DNA of 64,000 bases from Mediterranea massiliensis (GCF_900128475.1 NZ_LT635839.1:421112-485111); one strand, 5' to 3'. Positions 18,520-26,609 are shown, numbered from the stretch's first letter. The notes: generated by a model not told the origin, from the letters alone. Program-made: numbers and translations.

Positions 18520-18652
18520 AAAAAATCTCTGGAATATCCGCCGAATTGCAGCAGATTAACGCAACAGGATTTGATAATTAGGGAGTTAGAAGAAAAACGC
18601 AGAAGTTGGGCAGACAGTTGAAAACCGTCTTAAAGCAGATTAAAGCAAAAGA

Positions 18653-18673
18653 ACGGTTTCCTAATCATTACCC
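18653..18673 (+). repeat. Left copy of a 21-bp direct repeat near the island 1 end
   Basis: ACGGTTTCCTAATCATTACCC matches 26712-26732 at 19 of 21 positions. Its place just inside the element suggests an arm-type integrase site. An inverted pair GAGTTAGAAG/CTTCTAACTC (18583-18592 and 26748-26757) lies nearby at both ends. Apart from these and the IS fragment, 18267-18785 shows no gene. Confidence 0.55.
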
Positions 18674-18785
18674 GATGAAAGTGCAGATTTAACAGTCCCT
18701 GTTTCATTTTGCGGCGTTCTGCGCAGCTTTGCTTATCAATAGGTAACTCGTTGATTTATAGTTTTGCAACCAAAAAGAAACGAGT

Positions 18786-20015
18786 ATGGCAAGAAGCACA
18801 TTCAAGGTGCTGTTCTACGTGAACGGCAGTAAGGAAAAGAACGGAATTGTCCCCATCATGGGACGAGTTACAATCAACGGAACGGTAGCACAGTTCAGCT
18901 GCAAACGGACTATCCCGAAAGAGCTTTGGGATGCCAAAGGGAACAAGGCAAAGGGCAAGAGTATGGAAGCGAGGGAAACCAATCTTGTGCTTGACAACAT
19001 CAAGGCTCAAATCATCAAGCATTACCAGCGTATATCCGACCGTGAAGCGTATGTAACGGCAGAAATGGTACGCAATGCCTATCAGGGATTGGGCGGTGAG
19101 TATGAAACATTGCTCGGTGCTTTCGATAAGGAAAATGAAGTGTTCAAGAAGCGTGTCGGAAAAGACAGGGTCAGGGCTACCTATACGGCAAGGGTACGGG
19201 CAAGAAACCATGTGGCGGCATTCATCAGGTCACATTACAAGCGGAACGACATCTCCATGCCTGAACTTACGCCCGACTTCATCAAGGAGTTCGCCGTGTT
19301 CCTTTCCAACGAAGCCGGACTGCACAACGGCTCGATATGGGAAAACTGCATGTGGCTGAAAGGTGTGGTGATGCGGGCACACTTCAACGGACATATACCG
19401 AGGAATCCGTTTGCCCAGTTTCATATAAGCCCGAACACGAAAGAACGTGAATATCTAACGGAGAATGAGCTGAAAACATTGATGGAATTTCAGTTCAAAG
19501 ACCCCAAGAACTCCTATCTCCGTGATATTTTTGTTTTTGCCAGTTTTACTGCCCTGTCATTCGTGGACATAAAGGAATTAAGCAACGACCAGATTGTGGA
19601 AGTGAACGGTGAGAAATGGATTATTTCCAAACGACACAAGACGGGTGTACCGTTTCAGGTAAAGCTGCTGGATATTCCCTTGCAGATAATCGAGCGTTAC
19701 AAGGCTTTTCAGGAAAACAATCTTGTATTTCCCAATCTCAACTATTGGTCAATATGCAAGCGTATGGGAAAGATGATAAAGGAATGCGGCATCACCAAGA
19801 AAATCAGCTTTCATTGCTCAAGGCACGGGTTTGCGACCCTGGCTCTCAGCAAAGGGATGCCAATCGAGAGCGTCAGCCGTATTTTGGGGCATACGAACAT
19901 TGAGACCACGCAAATCTATGCGAAGATAACCGTGCAGAAATTGGATAATGACCTCACGATGCTGAGCGACAAACTGAGCAAATCATTCGGAAACGTGAAA
20001 ATGGCAGGGATATGA
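18786..20015 (+). CDS. Tyrosine recombinase of the IntDOT type (island 1 integrase)
   Basis: The 409-residue integrase catalyses excision and integration of island 1. It has an N-terminal arm-binding region (residues 1-90), a SAM-like core-binding domain (about 110-215) and the catalytic domain. Catalytic residues visible are Lys285, His343, Arg346, His369 and Tyr378. The usual first catalytic arginine is replaced by Ser258 in ASFTALSFVDIKEL. The same change is known in the CTnDOT integrase, which tolerates mismatched crossover regions. That fits the imperfect match of the two junctions here. It overlaps the next gene by 4 bases (ATGA). Confidence 0.92.
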   Translation: MARSTFKVLFYVNGSKEKNGIVPIMGRVTINGTVAQFSCKRTIPKELWDAKGNKAKGKSMEARETNLVLDNIKAQIIKHYQRISDREAYVTAEMVRNAYQGLGGEYETLLGAFDKENEVFKKRVGKDRVRATYTARVRARNHVAAFIRSHYKRNDISMPELTPDFIKEFAVFLSNEAGLHNGSIWENCMWLKGVVMRAHFNGHIPRNPFAQFHISPNTKEREYLTENELKTLMEFQFKDPKNSYLRDIFVFASFTALSFVDIKELSNDQIVEVNGEKWIISKRHKTGVPFQVKLLDIPLQIIERYKAFQENNLVFPNLNYWSICKRMGKMIKECGITKKISFHCSRHGFATLALSKGMPIESVSRILGHTNIETTQIYAKITVQKLDNDLTMLSDKLSKSFGNVKMAGI

Positions 20016-20383
20016 AACGGGAAATAATCACAACGGACAGCTATGGTAGAATTACCATACCATCCGATACAGGTAATATATGGATGAATGAAATGGAGCT
20101 GGTGGAACTGTTCGGGGTAATCGCCCCGACGCTCCGTGCCGCCATCCGTGCCGTGTACAAGTGTGGAGTTTTGAATCCACTTGAAGCAGAAAAACGTATC
20201 AGGCTGCCCAACGGCTATTATGCGGACATGTATGCCCTGCCGATGGTGGTGGCACTCGCTTTCCGCATTGACACGTCAGGTGCCGCAATGATTCGCAATG
20301 TCCTGCTGGAAAGATTGTGCCGGCGAAAAAAGGAACAAGTCCTGCTGGTGTCAGTGAATAACAGGATGCCGTATGAATGTTAG
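20012..20383 (+). CDS. Small RhuM-like protein, function unknown
   Basis: The 123-residue protein is translationally coupled to the integrase by an ATGA overlap. The pattern IWMNEMELVELFGV followed by LRAAIRAVYKCGVL and a YALPMVVALAFRI segment recalls the N-terminal region of RhuM-type proteins, with a helix-turn-helix-like first part. Similar small genes often follow integrases in Bacteroides mobilizable elements. A DNA-binding role in excision control is possible but not shown. Assignment to RhuM is from pattern memory only. Confidence 0.6.
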   Translation: MKREIITTDSYGRITIPSDTGNIWMNEMELVELFGVIAPTLRAAIRAVYKCGVLNPLEAEKRIRLPNGYYADMYALPMVVALAFRIDTSGAAMIRNVLLERLCRRKKEQVLLVSVNNRMPYEC

Positions 20384-20507
20384 CATGAACTTTTAATGTC
20401 CAGCCATTTGATGATTAACGGTTTAATCTGACGTAGTGACGACATGAAGTCATTAAATCCGTAAATCAGTGCGTCAGTCAATCTGTAATTATCTGCAACA
20501 ACCAATC

Positions 20508-20545
20508 CCCGAAGACGTGCATATTCCACGACTTCGGGCTTTTTT
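20508..20545 (+). terminator. Intrinsic terminator after the integrase operon
   Basis: CCCGAAGACGTG pairs with CACGACTTCGGG (20508-20538) and is followed by CTTTTTT. Nothing else is visible between 20384 and 20724. Confidence 0.82.
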
Positions 20546-20724
20546 ATCTCCTTTTACCTGAAAGAGCAACCCGTTTATACTGCATTTTCTTTTGGCATGA
20601 CCTATTTTGCGCCGTTCCGCATAGATTTGCGTATCAAGATTTTACCGACACTTCCGTAGCTTTGCAACCATGTTTAACCCGTTGCCGACAGAATGTAGGC
20701 AGCACTAAAACCTGTATCAAGAAC

Positions 20725-20853
20725 ATGAAGAAAAAAATCATTTGCGTAGGTACAACTCTCTACAGGATTGTAAATCGGGATTGTCATTATTCACCTATAA
20801 GGGGAATAGGACGTTACTACACGGTAAACAAAACACAGCTGGAAAAATTCTGA
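20725..20853 (+). CDS. Possible small protein, 42 residues
   Basis: A short frame starts at ATG 20725 (MKKKIICVGTTLYRIVNR) and ends in TQLEKF. It is basic, has no membrane segment and I do not recognise it. It lies where mobilizable elements of this type often carry short accessory genes. Codon use is unremarkable and it could be chance. A further open frame at 20866-21270 looks less convincing. Confidence 0.3.
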   Translation: MKKKIICVGTTLYRIVNRDCHYSPIRGIGRYYTVNKTQLEKF

Positions 20854-21261
20854 TATTTTGATGAGATGATGAAAGTATATATAAACATAAAGAGAAACAG
20901 CAACTTACGTCTTCATCAACCTTTCAACAAGAGAATCGGGCTGATGAAAAGAGGAAGGACATATCGCACTCTACATCACTTTTCTTTTGGCGAGCGATTT
21001 GATGAAACGATGATGAATGCATATCATTTTGGTTATCAGTATATTATCCTATCACCTCATCAATTCATCGGATTTTCATCCGCCAACAAGTCTATCGAAC
21101 AAACGGACGGAAGAAAATGCCACTATCCGCAGGCTGGTCGGACATCCGACCTGCTTGCTGTCCGACCAGCCGACAAGGGAAGACGTATCATATCAATGAA
21201 AAGAAAAGGTCTGCCTATACCGCTGGTACTCTCACAGGCTTTTGGAAACAAAAAAGCCATA

Positions 21262-21339
21262 GCTCATTAGGGCGTTTTCTTCACGCAACGCTGACGCTAA
21301 TGCTAAAAACGCCCCAATGAGCCAGCGGGGTTGCACCCC
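21262..21339 (+). other. Candidate oriT: large hairpin and GC-rich palindrome upstream of the relaxase
   Basis: GCTCATTAGGGCGTTTT (21262-21278) pairs with AAAACGCCCCAATGAGC (21306-21322) with one mismatch. GGGGTTGCACCCC follows at 21327-21339. The pair ends 90 bases before the MobV gene, the usual position of the transfer origin in such elements. The nick site cannot be fixed from sequence alone. Confidence 0.5.
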
Positions 21340-21427
21340 TCTGGACACCCCCGTTTGCCATGCGGCATGACCGCAGCAGACGGAAACCAACAAACCAAAT
21401 TGTCAAACCTGAAAACGAAAAATAAGC

Positions 21428-22798
21428 ATGGGATATATAAGCATTCAAATCAACAAAGCGAAAGGCTCGGCTGACACGGGCGCATCCGACCACATAGAAC
21501 GTAAGACCACACCCAAGAACGCAGACCCTACACGTACACATCTCAACCGTGAACTGGTGGAGTTCCCTGATGGAGTGTCCGACCGTACCGAAGCGATAAG
21601 CCACCGCATCCGCACAGCTGGCATCAAGCGGAAGATAACTCCAGACCAAGTGCGGGCAATCAGAATCGTGCTTTCGGGTACGCACGAGGATATGATGAAA
21701 ATACAGGACGAGGGCAGACTTGACGAATGGTGTGATGACAACCTTCAATGGCTGCACCGTACCTTCGGCAAGGAAAATACCGTTTCGGCAGTCCTGCACA
21801 TGGATGAGCACACACCGCACATTCATGCCACGGTCGTACCGATAGTAACAGGAGAGCGCAGGAAAGCCAAGAAAAAGCAGACGGAAGGTAAACGCTCCTA
21901 CCGCAAGAAAGCCAATACCGTGCGCCTGTGTGCCGATGATGTGCTGACACGTGAGAAACTCGTTGCCTATCACGACAGTTACGCAAGAGTAATGGAAAAA
22001 TACGGTTTGCAACGTGGCGTACGTGGCTCGGAAGCACGGCATACGACAACAGCCCAATACTACCGTGATTTGGTACGACAGACGAGTGAACTCGAAGCCA
22101 ATGTGCAACAGTTACAGACTGAGCAGCAACAGGCAGAGCAACAACTTGACGAGGTAAGGCAGGAGGTCAAGTCGGAGAAACTGGAAGCTGCCAAGACGGA
22201 AGCGAAAGCCGCATTCGTGGCAAAGGTCGGTTCTCTTTTGGGCGGTGGTAAATTGAAAGAGCTGGAAGCCAACAACCGCACCCTGCAAGGCGAGGTCGCC
22301 GCCCGTGATGAGAGCATCAAGTTGTTGCAACAGCAGATGCAGCGGCAGCAAGAGGAACATAACCGCCAACTTATGGAATTGCAAGTCAAGCACCGCAGGG
22401 AGATGGCAGATAAAGAAACGGCACACCAAGAAGAAGTGTCATTCCTGAAATCAATCATCCAGAAAGCCAAGAAGTGGTTCCCGCTGTTCCAAGAGTTGGT
22501 GTACATGGAGAAGTTCTGCCTCAAAGTCGGTTTCAACGAAAGACAGACCGCCACGCTCATCAGCGGAAAGCCGCTGTTCTACGAAGGCGAACTCTATTCG
22601 GAGGAACATAACCGAAAGTTCAAGACAGAAAACGCAGGTTTCCAAGTTGTAAAAGCCCCGAAAGACAAGTCAAAACTTGTACTTTGTATCGAAGGAAAAC
22701 CTATTGGAGAGTGGTTCAAAGAACAATTTAATAAATTGTTTTCTTCCGTACGCAGAACAGTTGCACCACTCAAAAAGGGTAAGGGTATGGAATTATAA
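21428..22798 (+). CDS. MobV-family relaxase
   Basis: The 456-residue protein nicks oriT and leads the strand during mobilization by a helper conjugative element. The N-terminal Pre/Mob domain starts with MGYISIQINKAKG and has the metal-binding HMDEHTPHIH (His124 to His133), typical of MobV. A long glutamine- and glutamate-rich coiled coil covers about residues 210-345. The C-terminal region is basic. The next gene on the far side is on the opposite strand. Length is typical of Bacteroides mobilizable elements. Confidence 0.93.
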   Translation: MGYISIQINKAKGSADTGASDHIERKTTPKNADPTRTHLNRELVEFPDGVSDRTEAISHRIRTAGIKRKITPDQVRAIRIVLSGTHEDMMKIQDEGRLDEWCDDNLQWLHRTFGKENTVSAVLHMDEHTPHIHATVVPIVTGERRKAKKKQTEGKRSYRKKANTVRLCADDVLTREKLVAYHDSYARVMEKYGLQRGVRGSEARHTTTAQYYRDLVRQTSELEANVQQLQTEQQQAEQQLDEVRQEVKSEKLEAAKTEAKAAFVAKVGSLLGGGKLKELEANNRTLQGEVAARDESIKLLQQQMQRQQEEHNRQLMELQVKHRREMADKETAHQEEVSFLKSIIQKAKKWFPLFQELVYMEKFCLKVGFNERQTATLISGKPLFYEGELYSEEHNRKFKTENAGFQVVKAPKDKSKLVLCIEGKPIGEWFKEQFNKLFSSVRRTVAPLKKGKGMEL

Positions 22799-22805
22799 AC
22801 AATAT

Positions 22806-22859
22806 CAATGGGAAATAGTAGACGTTGAGGTATACTGCCTTTTTACTATTCTCCCATTG
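22806..22859. terminator. Hairpin between convergent mob and specificity genes
   Basis: CAATGGGAAATAGTA (22806-22820) pairs with TACTATTCTCCCATTG (22844-22859) with one bulge. There is no T-run, so its role as a terminator is uncertain. Confidence 0.4.
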
Positions 22860-22866
22860 GTCTCGC

Positions 22867-23403
22867 TTATAAAGTAAGTCCTAAAGTCTTGAAGTAGTTA
22901 AATATCTGTTCGTTTTCAATACGTCGCATATAATTCTCCATATATTCCCAATAAGGATTGCCGTTTTCATCCACAGGAAGAGTAAGAACCTCTTTTGCTA
23001 AACGTGTAGCACTTCTTTTGTAACCAAAATTGTATTTTCCCCTTATGCGGTCTGCTACAGTAGTGATAAACGTACCAATATATTTATTAAGATTCTCATT
23101 GTACCCCAATGTCATATCCGAAGTCGCTATAAAATCTTCTGCTTTATAAACTGAATATCCCATAGAACCTTCTCCGTTTCGGATAAAAGCTATACAATTT
23201 CCTTTTTGTACCAAATCTTTATTAGCTGTAACAAAGCAAAGCACTCCATTGTTCTGATTGGTTGCTCCAAGATAACTAATGCCGTTTTCAACTTTTTCGA
23301 TATGATTAAGCCCTTTTGACTTGCCTGGTACAAGAATAGGGAATAAGTCACGAATGAGGAAGTGTTTCCAAATTACCCCCCCCCATTTTACATTTGTTAA
23401 CAC
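22867..23403 (-). CDS. Specificity (S) module 3, restriction-modification system
   Basis: This 178-residue frame encodes one target-recognition domain of the type I/BcgI S-subunit kind. It has the hallmarks shared with modules 1 and 2: ISYLGATNQNNGV, NGEGSMGYSVY, KYNFGYKRSATRLAKEVLTLP and WEYMENYM. From its own GTG start at 23403 the frame passes the 9-G tract at codons 7-10 and is open at the present length. If the tract shrinks to eight, the module is instead fused to the end of module 2. It is the last module of the operon. Which DNA half-site it reads is unknown. Confidence 0.8.
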   Translation of the reverse strand: MLTNVKWGGVIWKHFLIRDLFPILVPGKSKGLNHIEKVENGISYLGATNQNNGVLCFVTANKDLVQKGNCIAFIRNGEGSMGYSVYKAEDFIATSDMTLGYNENLNKYIGTFITTVADRIRGKYNFGYKRSATRLAKEVLTLPVDENGNPYWEYMENYMRRIENEQIFNYFKTLGLTL

Positions 23404-23953
23404 TCATCCTATCCTTAAAGGTTTTCAACGTAGTTTTGAGGATGTCTTGTTCAATCTCCTTCATAAAGGAAGACATAAAGGCAAAGTCTATTTCTCCGGT
23501 TTGAGTTGCAGGAAGTATTAACTTTTCTCTTTTTATTCTGTTGTCATTTATTTCTCTGTTAAAACTATATTTCTCCGATAAGCGATTTATAAGCGGTAAC
23601 ATAAAAAGATAGGCGTATTTATCTAATCCTTCTCTTTTCAATTGAGTAACATGGTCACTTGCTACAAATTCATATTGATGAAAGAATGCACTCCCTACGC
23701 TACCGCTATTAGCTACAGTCAAACAATTAGAAAATTTTCTTACGCCGCTTTCGTTTCCAACAAATCCATCCACACCATTGTTGAGAGCGGTTGCCGAGAT
23801 GTATGGAGTTCTTCCCTCTGAGTGATCGGCTTTTTTAAGCCGTTTGCCTCGCTGTATTTCCGTGAATACTTCTGTGAAATAAAATGCTTTCCAATGGGCA
23901 TGAGATAATTTACCCCCCCCGTTATTATTTCGTTGATTATCAAGTATTTGCAT
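23348..23953 (-). CDS. Specificity (S) module 2, restriction-modification system
   Basis: The second target-recognition module is 201 residues from ATG 23953. That start lies inside the out-of-frame tail of module 1. Shared module features are TPYISATALNNGVDGF, SGSVGSAFFH, EKYSFNREINDNRIKREKLILP and FAFMSSFMKEIEQ. Codons 12-14 are the 8-G tract; at this length the module is read from its own start, and at nine it would be read through from module 1. At its 3' end the 9-G tract gives the short tail NLETLPHS; with eight Gs translation would run on into module 3. Confidence 0.78.
   Translation of the reverse strand: MQILDNQRNNNGGGKLSHAHWKAFYFTEVFTEIQRGKRLKKADHSEGRTPYISATALNNGVDGFVGNESGVRKFSNCLTVANSGSVGSAFFHQYEFVASDHVTQLKREGLDKYAYLFMLPLINRLSEKYSFNREINDNRIKREKLILPATQTGEIDFAFMSSFMKEIEQDILKTTLKTFKDRMSVNKCKMGGGNLETLPHS
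23376..23384. repeat. Homopolymer tract, nine G on the coding strand (module 2/3 junction)
   Basis: Nine C on the plus strand, read as nine G in the S operon. The tract lies exactly between target-recognition modules 2 and 3. Loss of one G (or gain of two) joins the frames. Confidence 0.9.
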
Positions 23954-24465
23954 AATTTCTCTATTGTTGGTTTTAAGATTTGTTGTTCTTTGGCTTTCAT
24001 ATAATCCTCCATGAATTGCCAATCGGGATTGTTATTTTCATCAATGGGAAGTAATATTCGTTGCCTTTTCAAACGTCCCGTTCCCATTTTATAACCATAT
24101 CCATATTTTTCTCGTTGTTTTGTAATACACAAGGAGATAAATAAAGAAATGTATTTATTATTCTTTTTAGGGCGTAACTTCCGTGTATCATTCCCATATA
24201 AAGCCTTATATGGATGGTAAAAACAATAACCAACAGAACCATTTCTGTTTACCGAAAGACAATTACTTTCAAGCGTTTCATTACTATTTGCAACAAAGTA
24301 TCCTATACCATTATTATTTGCAGTTGCTGTAATATATGGTATAAGTCCATCTAAACGTTCCCTTTCATAAATATCTCGTCCTGAAAGTATTTCAGCGACA
24401 TCCTCTATAAAGAATGCATCCCAATTCCGGGAATCTAAAGAAAGATTATTCATTATTTTCTCCAT
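23740..24465 (-). CDS. Specificity (S) module 1 with out-of-frame tail
   Basis: The 241-residue frame overlaps the end of the methylase gene by 20 bases. Residues 1-184 form a complete target-recognition module (WDAFFIEDVAEILSG, IPYITATANNNGIGYF, NGSVGYCFYHPYKALYGN, YGYGYKMGTGRLKRQRILLP, DWQFMEDYM). At codons 182-185 the 8-G tract shifts it, so residues 185-241 are read in a frame that in module 2 codes real protein. With nine Gs it would continue as a fusion of about 372 residues with two modules, close to the size of the BcgI specificity subunit. ATG 24453 is an alternative start. Confidence 0.8.
   Translation of the reverse strand: MEKIMNNLSLDSRNWDAFFIEDVAEILSGRDIYERERLDGLIPYITATANNNGIGYFVANSNETLESNCLSVNRNGSVGYCFYHPYKALYGNDTRKLRPKKNNKYISLFISLCITKQREKYGYGYKMGTGRLKRQRILLPIDENNNPDWQFMEDYMKAKEQQILKPTIEKLCKYLIINEIITGGVNYLMPIGKHFISQKYSRKYSEANGLKKPITQREELHTSRQPLSTMVWMDLLETKAA
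23913..23920. repeat. Homopolymer tract, eight G on the coding strand (module 1/2 junction)
   Basis: Eight C on the plus strand, read as eight G in the S operon, at the boundary of modules 1 and 2. Gain of one G (or loss of two) fuses module 1 to module 2. Confidence 0.9.
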
Positions 24466-26368
24466 CTTTTATATCTTCAAACAAATATCCTCTACCATGA
24501 GTAATCATATTAAATTCAAAGGTCAAATAATCAGCCATTGTATTCTCAAAGTCTTTCTCCGTAGGGATTTCATCATTGAAATAGTAGAACGCATGCAACC
24601 ATTCATCCTCTGCCTCTATAGTGGTTTCCACACAGAATTTTGTTTCAGCCTCTATGCGTCCGAACCACACGTCAAGCAAATGTTGACGCTTATCTTTAGC
24701 ACAGGCAGTTTCTTCCAGTCCGATATGCTTGCTTACAACAAACCCGTCATCCTCGAAATTGATGAATTTACATTTATGGTTTTTGTCATGAGGTATGCCA
24801 GCAGTAAATACAGCAATACATGGATTTGTTCCTACGCCGTAGAACGTATTTTTGTTGAGTGTGATAACACCTTCCAACGTATGATGTTTGAGTATGTTGT
24901 TTTTGATATTCTGTTCCTCTTTACTCTTTCCCGTTACTGAAGATTGGGGAACTATTACAATAGCCCTTGCCCCCTCAACTAATGATTCAAGCAAATGTTC
25001 CGTAAAACTGATTTCATATAAATCTGGATTACTCTTTGAACCTTGTGAATAAGGTGGGTTCATCATACCCACAGTACATCCTTTCAATTGTAATTGGCTT
25101 GGATTATGCTTTAAAAAGTCCCAATTATGCAAATTACTTTTACCATCTCCTCGAAGTATCATATTGGTTGTGGCTATAGTGAACATATAAGGTTGTAATT
25201 CAATACCAAATAACTGGTCACGTTTTATATGTCTTCTCTGAGTTTCATCTTCTGCTTGCTTAACCATCTTGTGCATGGCAGCAATAAGGAAACCTGCAGT
25301 ACCGCAACAAGGATCAAGGACTTTGTCATCAACTTTCAAATCTATCAATTCGCAAAACAATTCTGTAATATGTTTTGGAGTAAGAACAATACCTAATGTC
25401 TGCCCATCCCCACCTGAATATGACATAAATTCTCCATAGAAACGTCCTAAATAGTCTTCTGCTGAGTTTTGGTAACGTATATTCTTATAGATACTATTGT
25501 AAAGAAACTCTGTGTAATGTCTTAATGGTGTCTTACCTAAAGTATCATTTTTTTCATTGATTTTCGGCGTATCTTTTATAACAGCAAATTGACTCAATAG
25601 CTTATCTCGTTTTGTATCAGGTGTTACATTAGCCCGCTGCAAGTTACTTCTTATCGCTTCGTAAATCTTTTGTCCATCAGTTTTTACATTATCTCCAATA
25701 AGAGAATCAATAGAAAATGTTTTGTATTCTATTTCTCTTAATGCCAACATAATCCCAGAAACAATCAACGGTTTTTGTTCTGTTGTCAGATTTCCGTAAT
25801 TCCGCAAATCATTATGTAGTTTCTCTGCATCTTTGAGTATTTCAGCCGTTGTCTTTTCTACATCTGTTTCTTCTTTCAGGATTTCTTTCAAATAAAACTC
25901 GTCTATATTGTTTTCATTGAACGAAATAAAGGTTTCCACATCAGAAAGTTCCTGATAATCTCCACGTTCATTTATAAAAATAGGAGTTATCCGATGTCGT
26001 TTCTCATTACCTGATACACCAAATGCAAGTACCTTATGAAAAGAAGTGTGTGCAGCTAAATGAAGTCCATAGAACAAAGCGCCATTGACTGCATAGTCTT
26101 TTACACTTTTAACATCTTGTGATATTAATTTTTTGTCATTTCTGACAATATGCTTTTCAAGTGTTGCTTTATCTTCTATTACAAGCAAAAAATCTTTTAC
26201 TATTCCACAATATTCAGGATAACCAACGTTTCCTGTTTGCGCTTTTGAAGCAGTTTTCAACGCTTCGTCAACTTCTTTTATATCACAACCTTGCGGTGTC
26301 AAATTTAAACCTGCTTCTTGCAATAGCCCATACACCCAAAAGTCTGTTTTAATCTCTTTTTTCGCCAT
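24446..26368 (-). CDS. BcgI-like nuclease/N6-adenine methyltransferase fusion (RM subunit)
   Basis: The 640-residue protein carries an HsdM-type methyltransferase: SAM-binding motif DPCCGTAGFLIAA at residues 352-364 and catalytic NPPY at 437-440. Its N-terminal 100 residues look like a PD-(D/E)xK nuclease (Pro51-Glu52, Asp59, then Glu65-x-Lys67 in LLVIEDKA). This is the BcgI-A layout, where one chain both cuts and methylates and a separate S subunit gives specificity. No HsdR helicase gene is present, which supports this reading. It overlaps the controller gene and S module 1 by 20 bases each, so the operon is tightly coupled. Confidence 0.85.
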   Translation of the reverse strand: MAKKEIKTDFWVYGLLQEAGLNLTPQGCDIKEVDEALKTASKAQTGNVGYPEYCGIVKDFLLVIEDKATLEKHIVRNDKKLISQDVKSVKDYAVNGALFYGLHLAAHTSFHKVLAFGVSGNEKRHRITPIFINERGDYQELSDVETFISFNENNIDEFYLKEILKEETDVEKTTAEILKDAEKLHNDLRNYGNLTTEQKPLIVSGIMLALREIEYKTFSIDSLIGDNVKTDGQKIYEAIRSNLQRANVTPDTKRDKLLSQFAVIKDTPKINEKNDTLGKTPLRHYTEFLYNSIYKNIRYQNSAEDYLGRFYGEFMSYSGGDGQTLGIVLTPKHITELFCELIDLKVDDKVLDPCCGTAGFLIAAMHKMVKQAEDETQRRHIKRDQLFGIELQPYMFTIATTNMILRGDGKSNLHNWDFLKHNPSQLQLKGCTVGMMNPPYSQGSKSNPDLYEISFTEHLLESLVEGARAIVIVPQSSVTGKSKEEQNIKNNILKHHTLEGVITLNKNTFYGVGTNPCIAVFTAGIPHDKNHKCKFINFEDDGFVVSKHIGLEETACAKDKRQHLLDVWFGRIEAETKFCVETTIEAEDEWLHAFYYFNDEIPTEKDFENTMADYLTFEFNMITHGRGYLFEDIKDGENNE

Positions 26369-26576
26369 TTATATAGTCTTCTTTAATTTGGTTAGGCACA
26401 AGTAAATCCCTTACATCAATATTCAGAATGTTTGCTATCTGATATAAAACAGGAATGGGAGGTTGCACCTTGTTCGTAGCATATAGATTGACCATATTGA
26501 AAGTCTTTCCAAGCCTGTTTGCCAATTCCGTTTGACTAATGCCCTTAGCATCTAATACCTCTTTTATTCGGTTCAT
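26349..26576 (-). CDS. XRE-family controller protein of the restriction-modification operon
   Basis: The protein is 75 residues from the chosen ATG: MNRIKEVLDAKGISQTELAN then a recognition helix in TFNMVNLYATNKVQPP. It is a single helix-turn-helix domain, as in C proteins that delay restriction until the DNA is methylated. The upstream in-frame codon at 26612 would lie above the promoter -7 element at 26602-26609, so the ATG at 26576 is the likely start. It overlaps the RM gene by 20 bases, so it is the first gene of the operon. Confidence 0.8.
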   Translation of the reverse strand: MNRIKEVLDAKGISQTELANRLGKTFNMVNLYATNKVQPPIPVLYQIANILNIDVRDLLVPNQIKEDYINGEKRD

Positions 26577-26601
26577 ATATGCCGTTTTTGTCTGAATTTG
26601 A

Positions 26602-26609
26602 CAAAGGTA
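26602..26609 (-). promoter_or_regulatory. -7 promoter element of the restriction-modification operon
   Basis: TACCTTTG on the minus strand matches TAnnTTTG. It leaves a leader of about 20 bases to the controller ATG and decides between two possible starts. Confidence 0.6.

Noticed and set aside
18497..18559. 20-codon frame MFSESKIT... as a separate small gene
   Set aside because: Its first eight codons join in frame to the transposase at 26797, and the rest is island sequence.
20866..21270. 134-codon frame on the plus strand before the relaxase gene
   Set aside because: It has a mixed, low-complexity composition and runs into the oriT-like palindrome. No family is seen.
23740..24465. Reading the three S modules as a simple frameshifted pseudogene
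   Set aside because: Both breaks are long G homopolymers exactly at domain borders and every module is otherwise intact, which fits phase variation better than decay.
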